A DNA stretch of 64,000 nt, taken from positions 17,653,036 to 17,717,035 of the forward strand of contig CM046853.1 of assembly GCA_025617745.1 (NCBI GenBank), given 5' to 3'. Both the position numbers and the translations under genes were made by a program. Of this stretch, positions 1 to 9,469 are shown piece by piece (the first letter of the stretch is position 1; the number at the start of each line of letters is the position of its first letter). The notes beneath the pieces were generated by a model that was not told the origin of the DNA, made no database searches, and saw nothing but the letters and a program-made list of their open reading frames with translations. Origin of the DNA: Heliocidaris erythrogramma (lineage: Eukaryota; Echinodermata; Echinoidea; Camarodonta; Echinometridae).

Positions 1-788
1 TTAAGAAATATCTTAGTGTAAGTTTAGTAACAATGCAAAACACGCTCATCTTCACTTGCTAGCTTGCTCGCATTGTTGATCTAAGTCTTTTCATCTACCA
101 CTACTTTGATCTCATTTCAGTTAAAATTTAAAAGGATACTTGGTCAAACGCTTTTTTTTTGCCATGCTTTCTAATTTCTATCTACCTCAAAGCTTTGTAA
201 TGCAAAGTGGTAAATGTTTGAATAAAGCCAAATCGTTACCATTTTGTATCATATTATCCAGATAGTTTCAAATCCCTGATCCTATTTGGATTGATATTTG
301 GTTGATGTCTGAAAAATTAGGGTTTCGCATTTTAATTCTTTAAATTTTTCAATCTTCATCTAACATTTTCTTACTCTGTTTTCTTTTTTAAAGAATCAGC
401 AAAATAACTAAATGCCAGAATGAAACCGTCATAAAGATTTCATTCTTAGTAAATATGTACACCAGCCTGTAATGTTTAAATGACTGAGCAGCTGCAGATA
501 GACTACTACTAATTTTCTCTTTCAGTAACTTGAGAAGCATTTGTGGATTGTAAATACGGTTTTATAGCATTTGTATCAAAGATGTTTCATGAATAAATCA
601 TGTCGAAAAATGTAGAATATTGTGAATGTAGACAAGTAGTCATTTCAAGAGGGTTGCATGCCAGGGAAAAAGCACAATAATGTTTTTATATGTTCCAATG
701 TTGTCGAAACAGAGTGAAGAAAAACAACACATGATGTAATTATGAAGGAAGAAAAATAAGTACGATATACAAAATGGAGAGAGATTGT

Positions 789-824
<36 letters not shown>

Positions 825-1022
825 GGGAGGGGGAAAGAGAGAGGAAAAGAAAACGAGGGAGCAACTGAAAAAGAAGAGGGTGCGGAAGGGAAAGAATCAA
901 TTATGAAGGAGTAATTTGTAGGACATTTTGCTCAGGCTAGAGAGACAATCAATATGATAAAATTTCGATAGGTAACAAGATCTAATTGATATAGTATATA
1001 TCATATATTATATTTTACTAAA
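1..1022. other. Non-coding, intron or intergenic
   Basis: AT-rich sequence in which I see no coding exon. It contains a compound microsatellite of TG then AG dinucleotides at about 787-833, with purine-rich DNA on to about 890. The short open frames here are low-complexity products of that repeat. It may be an intron of the gene carrying the EGF exon at 2055, since that exon needs an upstream phase-1 partner outside the window. Confidence 0.6.
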
Positions 1023-1158
1023 GGGTACATTAGGTCGACACCTAACAATGCGGTTTATTCCGTCATAATAGCGACCCCTACATTAGGTAGACAGTTGGTG
1101 TCATTAGGTCGACAGTTGTCTATAGAAATGAGACAAAAACTGTCCTCCTAATGTACCC
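1023..1158 (+). repeat. TTATTCCGTC-core element, copy A
   Basis: A 136-bp element whose ends are inverted repeats (GGGTACATTAGG at the left, CCTAATGTACCC at the right). The shared core TTTATTCCGTC lies at 1054-1064, preceded by AACAATG. Its word is CATTAGGTCGACA. The word occurs near the left end, twice inside (CATTAGG starting 21 bp apart) and inverted at the right end. No clear target-site duplication is visible. A (TA)n run follows at about 1169-1190. Confidence 0.7.
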
Positions 1159-2054
1159 ATTAGGGGTATATATATATATATATATATATATTGATATTGA
1201 CAGTATACCTAAATATCGTTTGTTCCCCTTGTCATGAATTTGAGGTTAAGAATGGGGTAATCTGGCATAATACCATTCATCTTGATTTTAACTACCTTAA
1301 TTTATGAAAAGAAATAATATTGATATTACAAATGTATTTTCTACAGTCAATTTTGACTATGTGTGTTGGTTACAACAGTCAGACTTGGCTGATGCCAATC
1401 AAAACCCCACAAACATCAAGCAAAATTTTGAAGTTGTCTTCTAGTTTTGTCTATTCGGTTATTGATATCACAACTTTCGACTAAGACATTTCAAGAAAAT
1501 TATCACAATCTACCACATTGATAGAAAGCTAAGATGGAAAATGCTCAGAATGAGATAGAGAAAGAAAGAAAAAAGAGGAAGATAGAAATAGAGAGAGAGA
1601 TCGGGGAGATGAAAAGAGAGTAAGAGAAGTTGATAACTGACATAAAGTAGATTGTTTATAATAATTATGTCATTGTAACTCCAAGATCTATCAAACACAA
1701 CTATAGGGATTATTAATAATATGACCTTCATTTTGATAAATCAGAATGAAATACCACAGTATTAGTTAGCAGATAGATAATGTTTTAAAGAGTGCATGAA
1801 GTTATTTCTCTGAAAGTTTAACTTTCATGTGTAAAGAAAGGTGTCTGTACTGTGCAACAATGTTCCTGGTTTAGTTTCCTGGCTTGACTATATGATTAAT
1901 TATGGCATTATATCCTCAACATTATTATATTTTTCAAAAAGATTTTGTAATACTTGCATGTCTTATGATTTACTGTGTTCTGAAAAAATATAGAAAATTC
2001 TTTCATCTCCCTATTAAAGTTCTTATCTTAAATTTCTTCTTATTTTGCCCTAAG

Positions 2055-2192
2055 ATATTAATGAGTGCAGCCGAGGTATCTCCAACTGTCACTTCTTCGC
2101 CACCTGTATCAACATCCCTGGTTCCTACCGATGTAGATGCAATCCCGGTTACCTAGGTGATGGAAGGAGTTGCATTCCCATCATGCCTAGAG
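2055..2192 (+). CDS. Calcium-binding EGF-like domain exon (upstream copy)
   Basis: A 138-nt exon with both flanking introns in phase 1; acceptor ends TAAG and donor reads GTGCGT. It encodes one complete cbEGF module starting DINEC, with six cysteines and the Asn/Asp-hydroxylation type pattern C-x-N-x4-Y-x-C-x-C. Such modules bind calcium and act in extracellular matrix or secreted proteins. By my count it matches the exon at 9332-9469 at about 127 of 138 positions, so one copy arose by recent duplication. It may be spliced to 9332 in one long transcript or belong to a separate upstream gene. A complete small gene (4451-8217) lies between the two copies. The domain call is secure; gene membership is not. 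Confidence 0.8.
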
Positions 2193-2718
2193 GTGCGTTG
2201 TCTGCGTGTTTTCTCTTTAACATATTTTTCGGGATATCTAGAAATGCTTCACTTATTTTGTGTGTTTAAAAAAAGAAGAAAAAGAATTTATAATTAACTT
2301 ATCAGAACAGAAAATAGATGCAAATGTTTTTACTGGAATCCCCTGGTGAACGATACAAATTGCACTTGCTGTCTGGTTACGATGCTGTAAGTTTAGAAAC
2401 ACACCCACACTTTTTTTCCAATGATCTTTATTCTGATTCCACTCAATAATAATACTAACTCATATATCAATATTTCAATGAAAGTGTATAACAAATGAAG
2501 CACATTATCATGTAAAATCTTCTATAAACGAATAACTGAAATTCATTTTCATAAAATAGCCCCCCCCCCCCCCATTGAACAAGGGAAATAATATACATGT
2601 ATGTCATATTACTGCATATACATTGTACTGGCCTCCGTGCACCGATACCCCTACCCCCACCCCTTCCTTCAGTCACTGACATACCCACAAACACACACAC
2701 CCACATTCACATACATGG
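2193..2718. other. Non-coding
   Basis: Intron or intergenic DNA following the EGF exon. It has a 14-base C run near 2561-2574 and CA-rich DNA near 2690. No exon was recognised. Confidence 0.5.
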
Positions 2719-2855
2719 ACTTGTGGGGAACTCTATTTATTTCTCCTATTGTGTTTTGTACCCCACAAGTACTTCTCCTATTGTATTTTGTATCCCACAA
2801 GCATGACGGAATAAAGGGCATCATTGTGCTCTTTTGTTCTCTGTACCCCACAAGA
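2719..2855 (-). repeat. TTATTCCGTC-core element, copy E
   Basis: The core is GACGGAATAAA at about 2805-2815, so the element is oriented on the minus strand. Its word is CTTGTGGGGTACA, seen at both ends in inverted orientation and twice internally. Unlike the other copies the internal words are 32 bp apart, inside a tandemly repeated 32-bp unit. Confidence 0.6.
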
Positions 2856-2888
2856 CTATCTATGTAAAACCACACACACACACCCATT

Positions 2889-3017
2889 TTGTGTGTCTTT
2901 CCCTTTGTTCTCTCTATTGTTCAAATGGCCACACAAGCAGCAAAAATAGCCACACAAGCCTGACGGAATAAAGGCATCTATTGTGTTTGACTGTCCAATT
3001 AGTCACACAAGTATACC
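2889..3017 (-). repeat. TTATTCCGTC-core element, copy F1
   Basis: GACGGAATAAA lies at about 2962-2972. The word is CTTGTGTGGC on the minus strand; its two internal copies (GCCACACAAG on the plus strand) start 21 bp apart at 2928 and 2949. It is an inverted relative of the element at 11651-11786, including the flanking GTACCAACAGAGG and CA-rich DNA. The left end looks eroded. Confidence 0.6.
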
Positions 3018-3222
3018 TCTGTTGGTACACATCCACACTCACACACACCCTCACACCTTTTTTGTTTTTCACATATCCATATCCTGACGACTTACATAGT
3101 CATATCCGACATATAAACAGGAAAAGCTGTTTTTTTTTTAAAAGGTCAAAAGACAAGCTAATAACATTTGAGGCAAAAAAATCATTTCAGTAATTTACAA
3201 TGTTCAAAGCTCAAAAGCTACT

Positions 3223-3471
3223 GTGTTATCATCGTCGCCTGTCTCCCTGCAAGGTTGTCAAACCCGTAATCATCAACAACTAGAAGGGTTCCTCCAGATT
3301 TATGTAGGTCTAAGATCCATGCAGATATACACTGACAAGATGGAATCGCGAGACTATAGAACAAGTTCACTCCTGCAAGCGGCGAAACCGCGTCGACTCC
3401 GTTTGATCGGCCACGTTATGAAGACCCGTAAAATGGGTCCGAGGTACGGAAACACTGCCAAAATTCACTAA
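3223..3471 (+). pseudogene. LINE reverse-transcriptase tail fragment
   Basis: A short frame whose C-terminal part resembles the tail of non-LTR retrotransposon ORF2 proteins: a basic stretch with RRLRLIGHV followed by Met/Lys-rich residues, like the RRLRLxGHVxR motif of LINE tails. No polymerase motifs precede it, so it is a dead fragment at best. The match is short and could be chance. Confidence 0.4.
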
Positions 3472-4450
3472 CGTGTTATCCTTGTTGTATTCAAAACAAC
3501 ATAAACGTACGCCGGCTCATAGGGATCTGCACAAGGAATGCCTTTCTAGGATGGAAGCCATCGTGAGTTCCATCCTGTCAGTGGCTTGAGAGCCAATGTC
3601 CTGACAGCAGCTTCATCACCACTAGCTCAGTCACTGGACGTCCGATGTGTGCTGCTACTCTCGTCCTCTGGAGCCACTAGAGAGTAATGAAGCTATGCGC
3701 AGCAAAATATCGTCATACATGGCGGACAATTAATAAGTTTACTATAATGATGGCTTGGATTAATCGCGCCTTTGGCTCTACATCTGACGATATAATTGCA
3801 TTTATGTATCTCTTTTTTTCTCTCCATCACAATTATGATGCCAAATATGTCAACAATGCCAATTGTTGGGGTAGCATAAGCTATTGAATCCCGTTGCGTG
3901 TTTGATTCTAATCCTTTAATGGCAACAGCCTCCGGATTAATTAATCTTTATTACTACGCCCTCGCAAATGGGATTAATAATTAGGCACCAATATTTCAGC
4001 AATAATAGCTTTCCAAGAGAAAAAAAACACGAAATTGTACTTATTTTACCAAAAACAAATGTGTTTTCCTATGCGGTACTTAAAAGATATTGATAAAAGT
4101 AAATTAATGCAAACATGAGGTCCCCGTTTCATAAAACGGGGACCAGATTTGTTACCAGAAATAACCGGAGGCAATGTACTCTCTACAATTCTTACATTGC
4201 TTACAAAATTATGTAGGTAATCAGGTAATTGGAATGCAATTCTTTGAAATCATGCTAACAAATAATGATAACCTACTTAACCTATTTCGATAATTGAATA
4301 TTAGAATGGCAAAATTTTGCGTCACTTGCTCGACAGGATTTCCGAATCATGGCTTAAAAGTTTGTTGACGAATGCCTTAGAAATTGAGCACGACAGGGAA
4401 GCTGAGATGATACCAGTTTTTTTATTTTGAAGCTGGATTAGATTGTTTTC
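3472..4450. other. Non-coding upstream region of small secreted gene 1
   Basis: No exon was recognised. The last few hundred bases before 4451 would carry the proximal promoter of the small secreted-protein gene that follows. A short inverted repeat CCCCGTTTCAT/ATAAAACGGGG lies at about 4122-4141. Confidence 0.4.
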
Positions 4451-4457
4451 TATATAA
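4451..4457 (+). promoter_or_regulatory. TATA box of small secreted gene 1
   Basis: TATATAA about 30 bp upstream of a predicted start site near 4480 and about 115 bp upstream of a strong splice donor. Gene 2 has the same arrangement at 21183. Confidence 0.6.
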
Positions 4458-4479
4458 GCTACAGAGTTTGCAGAGTATC

Positions 4480-4567
4480 AAAGGAAGACTGGTAGTCTAA
4501 GATCTGAGATCACTCTAAGCCTCCTGTCGTCTGAGCTGAGTTTCCGAACAATATAACTGAGATCAAC
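4480..4567 (+). other. Non-coding first exon (5' UTR) of gene 1
   Basis: A predicted exon running from the start site about 30 bp after the TATA box to a consensus donor GTAAGT at 4568. It has no ATG-led frame reaching the next exon. The start is inferred from the TATA box only. Confidence 0.5.
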
Positions 4568-5039
4568 GTAAGTTACCATTATTCAATATGTGTATTTTAA
4601 AGTCGATACAAGTGTAGATGATAGTTGTAGACCTGTTTCAATTAAAGAAAGAACGTTGCATGCAGCAATTATGTCGATTATCTTTAAGTTGTGACCTCAT
4701 TTGTTTAGTTATCAATAGACATATTTTGCTTCGATATTTGTGAGTTCGGAATTCTTATGATTCAAGGTTCCAACTGTGGGAAAGATAAAGGAATGTTTGT
4801 TAAAATCAAACGAACGCGTTTTTATGTCAGTTTTAAAATAAAACTTGCTTGCCGGGGCTTATATCGGGGGACTGGGAGGGGAGAAGGGAGCCGTTGCGCA
4901 ATAATCAGTTGGAAACTAATCTTCATGATGAGTCAATTAATGAGTCCTTGCGGTTCCTAGTGAATGATGGCCCAATATACTTTCTATCTAGCATGGCTTT
5001 CCCTAGTTCCTCTAATCCTCCACCTCCATTCATATGTCC

Positions 5040-5700
5040 TCTTTGAGCACAACTATGTATGTTTTAGGGGGCCTTCCTCTGTCTGTAGTGGTGTCCATTG
5101 CAAGAGTTGGGAGACAAGTTTTTTCTCCTGAAGCAGTGACCAGCCAGTTTCAGTCTTCTCTGTCTAATCTTAAAGATTTTTTGGAGATGGCCATATAGTT
5201 CTGCATTGCTTATGACTTTGTGCACCTATCTTGACATTCTGGGCTGCTCTGAGCAGACCAGTGTAAAACCATCCTTTTTGTCGGTGATTGTCCAGTATTC
5301 ACATATGCTTTGACTCCCTCTATTAGTCTTCATATTATTGCCAGAGTGTGGCTTAGGGTGCTTCATTAAGCTCGGAATCTATTTTGGCTGATTCTGATGA
5401 GATCATCAGCTTTGAGCGTATTGTTAAGAATCATCTTGTTGAACAGTTTAGCCACCACTGAGGTTAGGCTGATTCCTATGCAGTTTCCAGGATTGCTCAG
5501 TTGTCCCATCTTGGGGATCGGGATAATAATGTTTATCGACTAGATATCTTGGTGGGTTTTTTTCTCCTTTTAATGCTTGGTTGCCAAAGTAAAGTAGATT
5601 TTTTTCGAAGTAATTACACCTTTTAACAACTTGTGGTGATATACTATCCTCTCCACTGCACTTTCCCTCAATCATTGACATTTTTGCTGTGACAAGTTCT
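5040..5700 (-). pseudogene. Degenerate non-LTR retrotransposon (LINE) reverse transcriptase
   Basis: On the minus strand, 5681-5448 encodes a stretch typical of the N-terminal part of LINE reverse transcriptases: GEDSISPQVVK, then LLYFGNQALKGEKNPP, then a DPQDGTTEQSW-type motif. The reading resumes after it with AKLFNKMILN. Further on (about 5210-5050, minus strand) comes a tail with RRLKLAGHC. Several stops and frameshifts break the frame, so it is a relic lying antisense inside intron 1 of small secreted gene 1. Confidence 0.7.
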
Positions 5701-6447
5701 TTGAATCTGAAGATTCTTAACTAATATCCAAGTTTCAAAAAATTGGTTCATATCTCCATCCTCACATTGTACGTTGCCATCCCTTGTTACGCACAGCAAG
5801 TTGTTGATTGGTCGTACCACTGTTTCTTCAACTCTTCAAGAGAATCCCCTTTGAATTGTCCCTTCTTAGGGGGTTTTCTCCCCGTTAGGTCATGGATGAG
5901 CTTCCATGCAGCTTTCCTTGTGTTTGCAGTTAGTAAGTGCTGATTCTGTCATTTCCACTTTCTTGTTTAGGTCCTCTCCTATCACATTCCAGTAGATGTC
6001 ATTCAAGGACATCTCAGCCTGCTTAAATTTTGCTTTAGTATCTTCACTGGTGTCCATTCTGAATATGTTGTAAGCCAGGTTGACTTCCTACCTGGCTCCT
6101 TTGACTCTTGACTCTTTCCTCTTGGACTCACATAAAGAAAAGTGTGCTATTATTATCAAAATGTTCTCTGAACTTGTGTAATTGATAGGCCTATAGAGAA
6201 TAAATAAAGTGGTACTACTTAAAAAGAAAAATGAAAACTTTTATAATTAAAATGTTCTCTGAACTTATTTAATTGATATCCTTATAGAGTAGAATCAAAT
6301 GATACTACTCTTTATAAAGAACTTCTACTGTAATTATTTTTTGAATATTTTGGTCACTGCTATTTATGTATCATCTCCGTATAATAAATGTGACTTGATA
6401 AGAAACATTAATATTTTCCTTTTTGTTCAATTTTTTTTCTTCTACAG

Positions 6448-6508
6448 ATGAAGCCTATGATGTTTACCGTTTGTGTCTTGCTGTGTGCAATGCTGCTAAC
6501 TGTTGAAG
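6448..6508 (+). CDS. Gene 1 signal-peptide exon
   Basis: The acceptor CTACAG lies immediately before the ATG, so the exon starts at the start codon. It encodes 20 residues of signal peptide and ends in phase 1 at donor GTAAGA. Confidence 0.75.
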
Positions 6509-7728
6509 GTAAGACATATATTTTGCTCTTTATATCTCATCTAAGTTCTTTCTTTTTACTTGACCTGGGGTGTTTCATAAAGCTGTTTGTGAGTTACGCA
6601 CGACTGGTGATCAGTTCTTGTGCTAAACGATTGAGAATCTGATTAGTATAGCACCCAAGAACATGTTCCAGTCGTTCGTAAAGTCATTCGTAACTTTACG
6701 AACAGCTTTATGAAACACCCCCTGCTGAGGATCTAGTGAATACACGTTGACACACCAATTCCATCGACTCTGGAGTTCCTATAACTTTTTTTTTCATTTC
6801 ACAGTGAAAGTAAGAATTACATCGAGGAATAAACACCTCGGAAAATGTATGTGATCCACAATGGAATGTTTCACTAAAAATTGATCTTTTGTATAAAAGG
6901 AAATCTTTTCCATCTGGTTGGTTATTCAGAGTGTATATGAAACTATATTTCTTTTACTATTACTGTATTTTGAATCAAAGAGCATAATATTTGTTTATTT
7001 GGCGTTTTTTTGTTTACCAACTTATTTCTGTGATTCTGGTATTTGTTGTTTGTTGTTTTTTGCATATTTCCTAAATATTCCATTCACGAATAGATATTTA
7101 TATATATACATAATTATATTTCAAGTATATGCATACTTTACTGTACATGTACACACATTGCGTATGCATTACGTAATATTTTGTATTTCACTTGTTTGAG
7201 GATAAAATGTCTATATGATTTGAAAATGAAGATATAACTGCTTTCAAAATCATAACTATCTCTTTCTTCCATTTAGAAAAAAAAGCAAGAGAATATTTGT
7301 TAATTAATATAAGTTTTGTATTTTATCATCATTACTTCATCGCATTTTAATGTGGATATTTTACCCCTGTTTGAACTGGATCCACAGCAAAATGATGATT
7401 ACTTTTCACTATATAAGGAAAACATCAGATAAACACGAGGAGAACATTAAAAGAAGAGCATAAATTTTGCAAATTTGAGGTATTTTAGTCTCGGTTGAAA
7501 TCATATACCCTATTAATCTTGTTATATTCCAATCCAGGTCGTCATCGACACAGGCGATCTTCAAGCAGCTCTGGCAGCAGTTCTGGCAGCAGCTCTGGCA
7601 GCAGCTCTGGCAGCAGCAGCGAAGAGGCCGCCGCGGCTACCACTGCGGCCCCTACCGCAGCACCAGCCCCCGGCCACGGTAGCTACTACTCCTGTACCTA
7701 TAGCGACAATGGTAATGGTTCCTGGTAA
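6448..7728 (+). CDS. Small secreted Ser/Gly-Ala/Pro-rich protein (gene 1)
   Basis: Two coding exons, 6448-6508 and 7538-7728, join in phase 1 to give an 83-aa protein. Residues 1-20 are a hydrophobic signal peptide. The mature part begins with a basic patch (RHRHRR), then Ser-rich blocks of SSSG repeated four times, then SEE, an Ala/Thr/Pro stretch and a Tyr/Asn/Gly-rich tail with one cysteine. SSEE contains an S-x-E pattern, the type phosphorylated by secretory Fam20C-like kinases. There is no membrane segment, so it is probably secreted. It is paralogous to gene 2 (21629-23517) by exon plan and by the basic-to-Ser/Glu opening of the last exon, but lacks gene 2's cysteine exon. Echinoderms have small acidic biomineralisation proteins of this general style; I do not recognise a named one. 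The function is unknown. Confidence 0.75.
6567..6721. mobile_element. MITE with GGGGTGTTTCATAAAGCTGT termini
   Basis: A 155-bp element in intron 2 of gene 1. The terminal GGGGTGTTTCATAAAGCTGTT at 6567 is matched by AACAGCTTTATGAAACACCCC at the right end, with further inverted similarity inside (ACGAACGACTGG-like). It is non-coding. The transposase superfamily is not determined. Confidence 0.8.
7538..7728 (+). CDS. Gene 1 terminal coding exon
   Basis: The acceptor AATCCAG is followed by a phase-1 exon of 63 codons to TAA at 7726-7728. A 12-bp unit coding SSSG is repeated about four times near its start, a site expected to vary in length between alleles. The reading frame also stays open upstream of 7538, but that part is intron. 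Confidence 0.75.
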
Positions 7729-8211
7729 TACGATCCCGTAGAGGACAAGTGTGATACCAATACAGCCTTCATCTCCACATCAACATCATCTATTTCCCGC
7801 CTCTACGCCAGATTTTGAGATAGGCTGATAGATTCATACACAATAAGATTGTATAATCACTGTATTTCTACCATGCATATCAATTTTGTAAAGCGCGAAA
7901 GCAACAGAACATTTCTCACTCTGTCTCGGGAAGCTTATTGAACATGAACGACTCGCCTTTACCACAAAAGTTATAGGAACTAGTCAATATTTGCAGATCT
8001 ATAAAAAGTTCATAATGTTTAGATACGTCATTTAAATTCTGTGATATATTTTATGGATGATTTCTGGATAAATAATTGCAATATGTAATAATATGATCTA
8101 CGTCTGGTAGTTTCAACTCGGTTTCTATAATACATCTAGACAGTCACAGAAGCAATCACAGATTTCGATTTTCAAAACATTCTTTGTTTTTTTGTTTTAT
8201 TACTCTGTGAC

Positions 8212-8217
8212 AATAAA
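8212..8217 (+). terminator. Poly(A) signal of gene 1
   Basis: Canonical AATAAA about 480 bp after the stop codon of gene 1. I see no earlier AATAAA in the 3' region. Confidence 0.55.
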
Positions 8218-8477
8218 TTCAGCATTTCTCTGATATTTTTTGGTCATTCAATTTAATTTCGTTTGTAGAAGAACAAATCGTCATTAATAAACCATACAGA
8301 AAACAGTGGACTATCGTGTATGTATCCGAATCTCTCTGTTGAGTAAGTGTTGGAAGAAACTTGCAAAATGATGTTGGTGCAGCGAATGTTGTTAAAAGGG
8401 AAAATATATAGTGTGAAAACAGAGAGAAAGAGGGGGGGGGGGGGGGGGCGTGGAGAGAAAAAAAACTATGGTCAGTT

Positions 8478-8800
8478 TCATCACCATTCGTAGCCAAAAA
8501 GCTCAAGCTACGGTCATAAAGGTTCTCACTGTTCGTACGAATTCCGGAGTTCGTAGAGATTCGTAGATGGGGCATAGATTCTTACGGCCTTCTTACGAAG
8601 TTCGTACGAACGCCGATTAATTCGCAAGAACAACTTAAGACCTTCTTGAGAAACGTGATTTTAGGTTATACAATGGCCCTAGTCTACGAACGGTCTACGA
8701 ACGCTAGTTTTGTACGGCCTTCTTGAGAAGATCTTACGAAATGGTCTAGAAATCGTTCGTACGGCGTTCGTAGCAGTTCTTAATGGTTGTGACCGAGGCT
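8478..8800. repeat. Element rich in TTCGTACGAA-type words
   Basis: A dense set of short related words in both orientations: TTCGTACGAA and derivatives, CGTAGAGATTCGTAG, TACGGCCTTCTT (twice) and CTTCTTGAGAA (twice). It looks like a decayed inverted-repeat transposon. A run of about 18 G precedes it at 8430-8448 and GA-rich DNA follows at 8810-8930. Boundaries are approximate. Confidence 0.5.
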
Positions 8801-9331
8801 TTAAAAGAGAGGGAGAGCGAGAGAGGGGATTAATGTGAAAGAGGGGTGAGGAGAAGCATGAAAGAAAGAGTGGGAGAGAGAGAAGGAGAGAGAGAAAAAA
8901 AAAGGCAGAGAGAGGGAGGAAATAGAGTTGGATAGTCAGGTCTATTATCATGATAATAGAGAAAACTCCGAGAGTAATCACATTCATTTTCAACGGAGTG
9001 GGATAGAATGATAAAATTTAAAAGCAGAACATTTTGAAGATGCCTATCTAAAAGCCGGGTTTACTAATACTACATTAAGGACTATGACCTTGAAGTTTGA
9101 TGCCTGGAACAGGCATGTTCTTCTCACCTTTTCCTTTGACCTTGAGAATATGCAAATTTTGTTATTCAAAATCAAGCACTCTTTTTTTTTAAATGAATAT
9201 TTTTACATGTTCAAATGAATGATTGGCTATATATATCGTAGTTTCTTCCAAATTGGCAACGTAGTTGGATCGTAAAGTTTGCGATGGTGAAAAGAAAGCT
9301 TTTAATTGTCTTCTTTTCTGGTTTTCAATAG

Positions 9332-9469
9332 ATATTAATGAGTGCAGCCGAGGTATCTCCAACTGTCACTCCTTCGCCACCTGCATCAACATCCCTGGTT
9401 CCTACCGATGTAGATGCAATACCGGTTACCAAGGAGATGGTAGAAACTGCATTCCCATCGCGCCTAGAG
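9332..9469 (+). CDS. Exon: calcium-binding EGF module 1
   Basis: 138 nt, phase 1-1, acceptor TTTTCAATAG, donor GTCAGT. It encodes a cbEGF module beginning DINEC with six cysteines; near-duplicate of 2055-2192. Confidence 0.85.

Noticed and set aside
640..900. Ser/Leu/His-Thr-rich minus-strand frame
   Set aside because: Translation of a TG/GA microsatellite and purine-rich flank; no family or gene structure.
7495..7537. Upstream extension of the Ser/Gly-rich frame beginning at 7495
   Set aside because: The extension lies before a strong acceptor at 7536-7537 and the signal-peptide exon at 6448 supplies the start, so it is intron.
6448..7728. Assignment of genes 1 and 2 to the urchin 185/333 (Transformer) family
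   Set aside because: They share only the idea of a separate signal-peptide exon; the Gly-rich and His-rich element structure of that family is absent.
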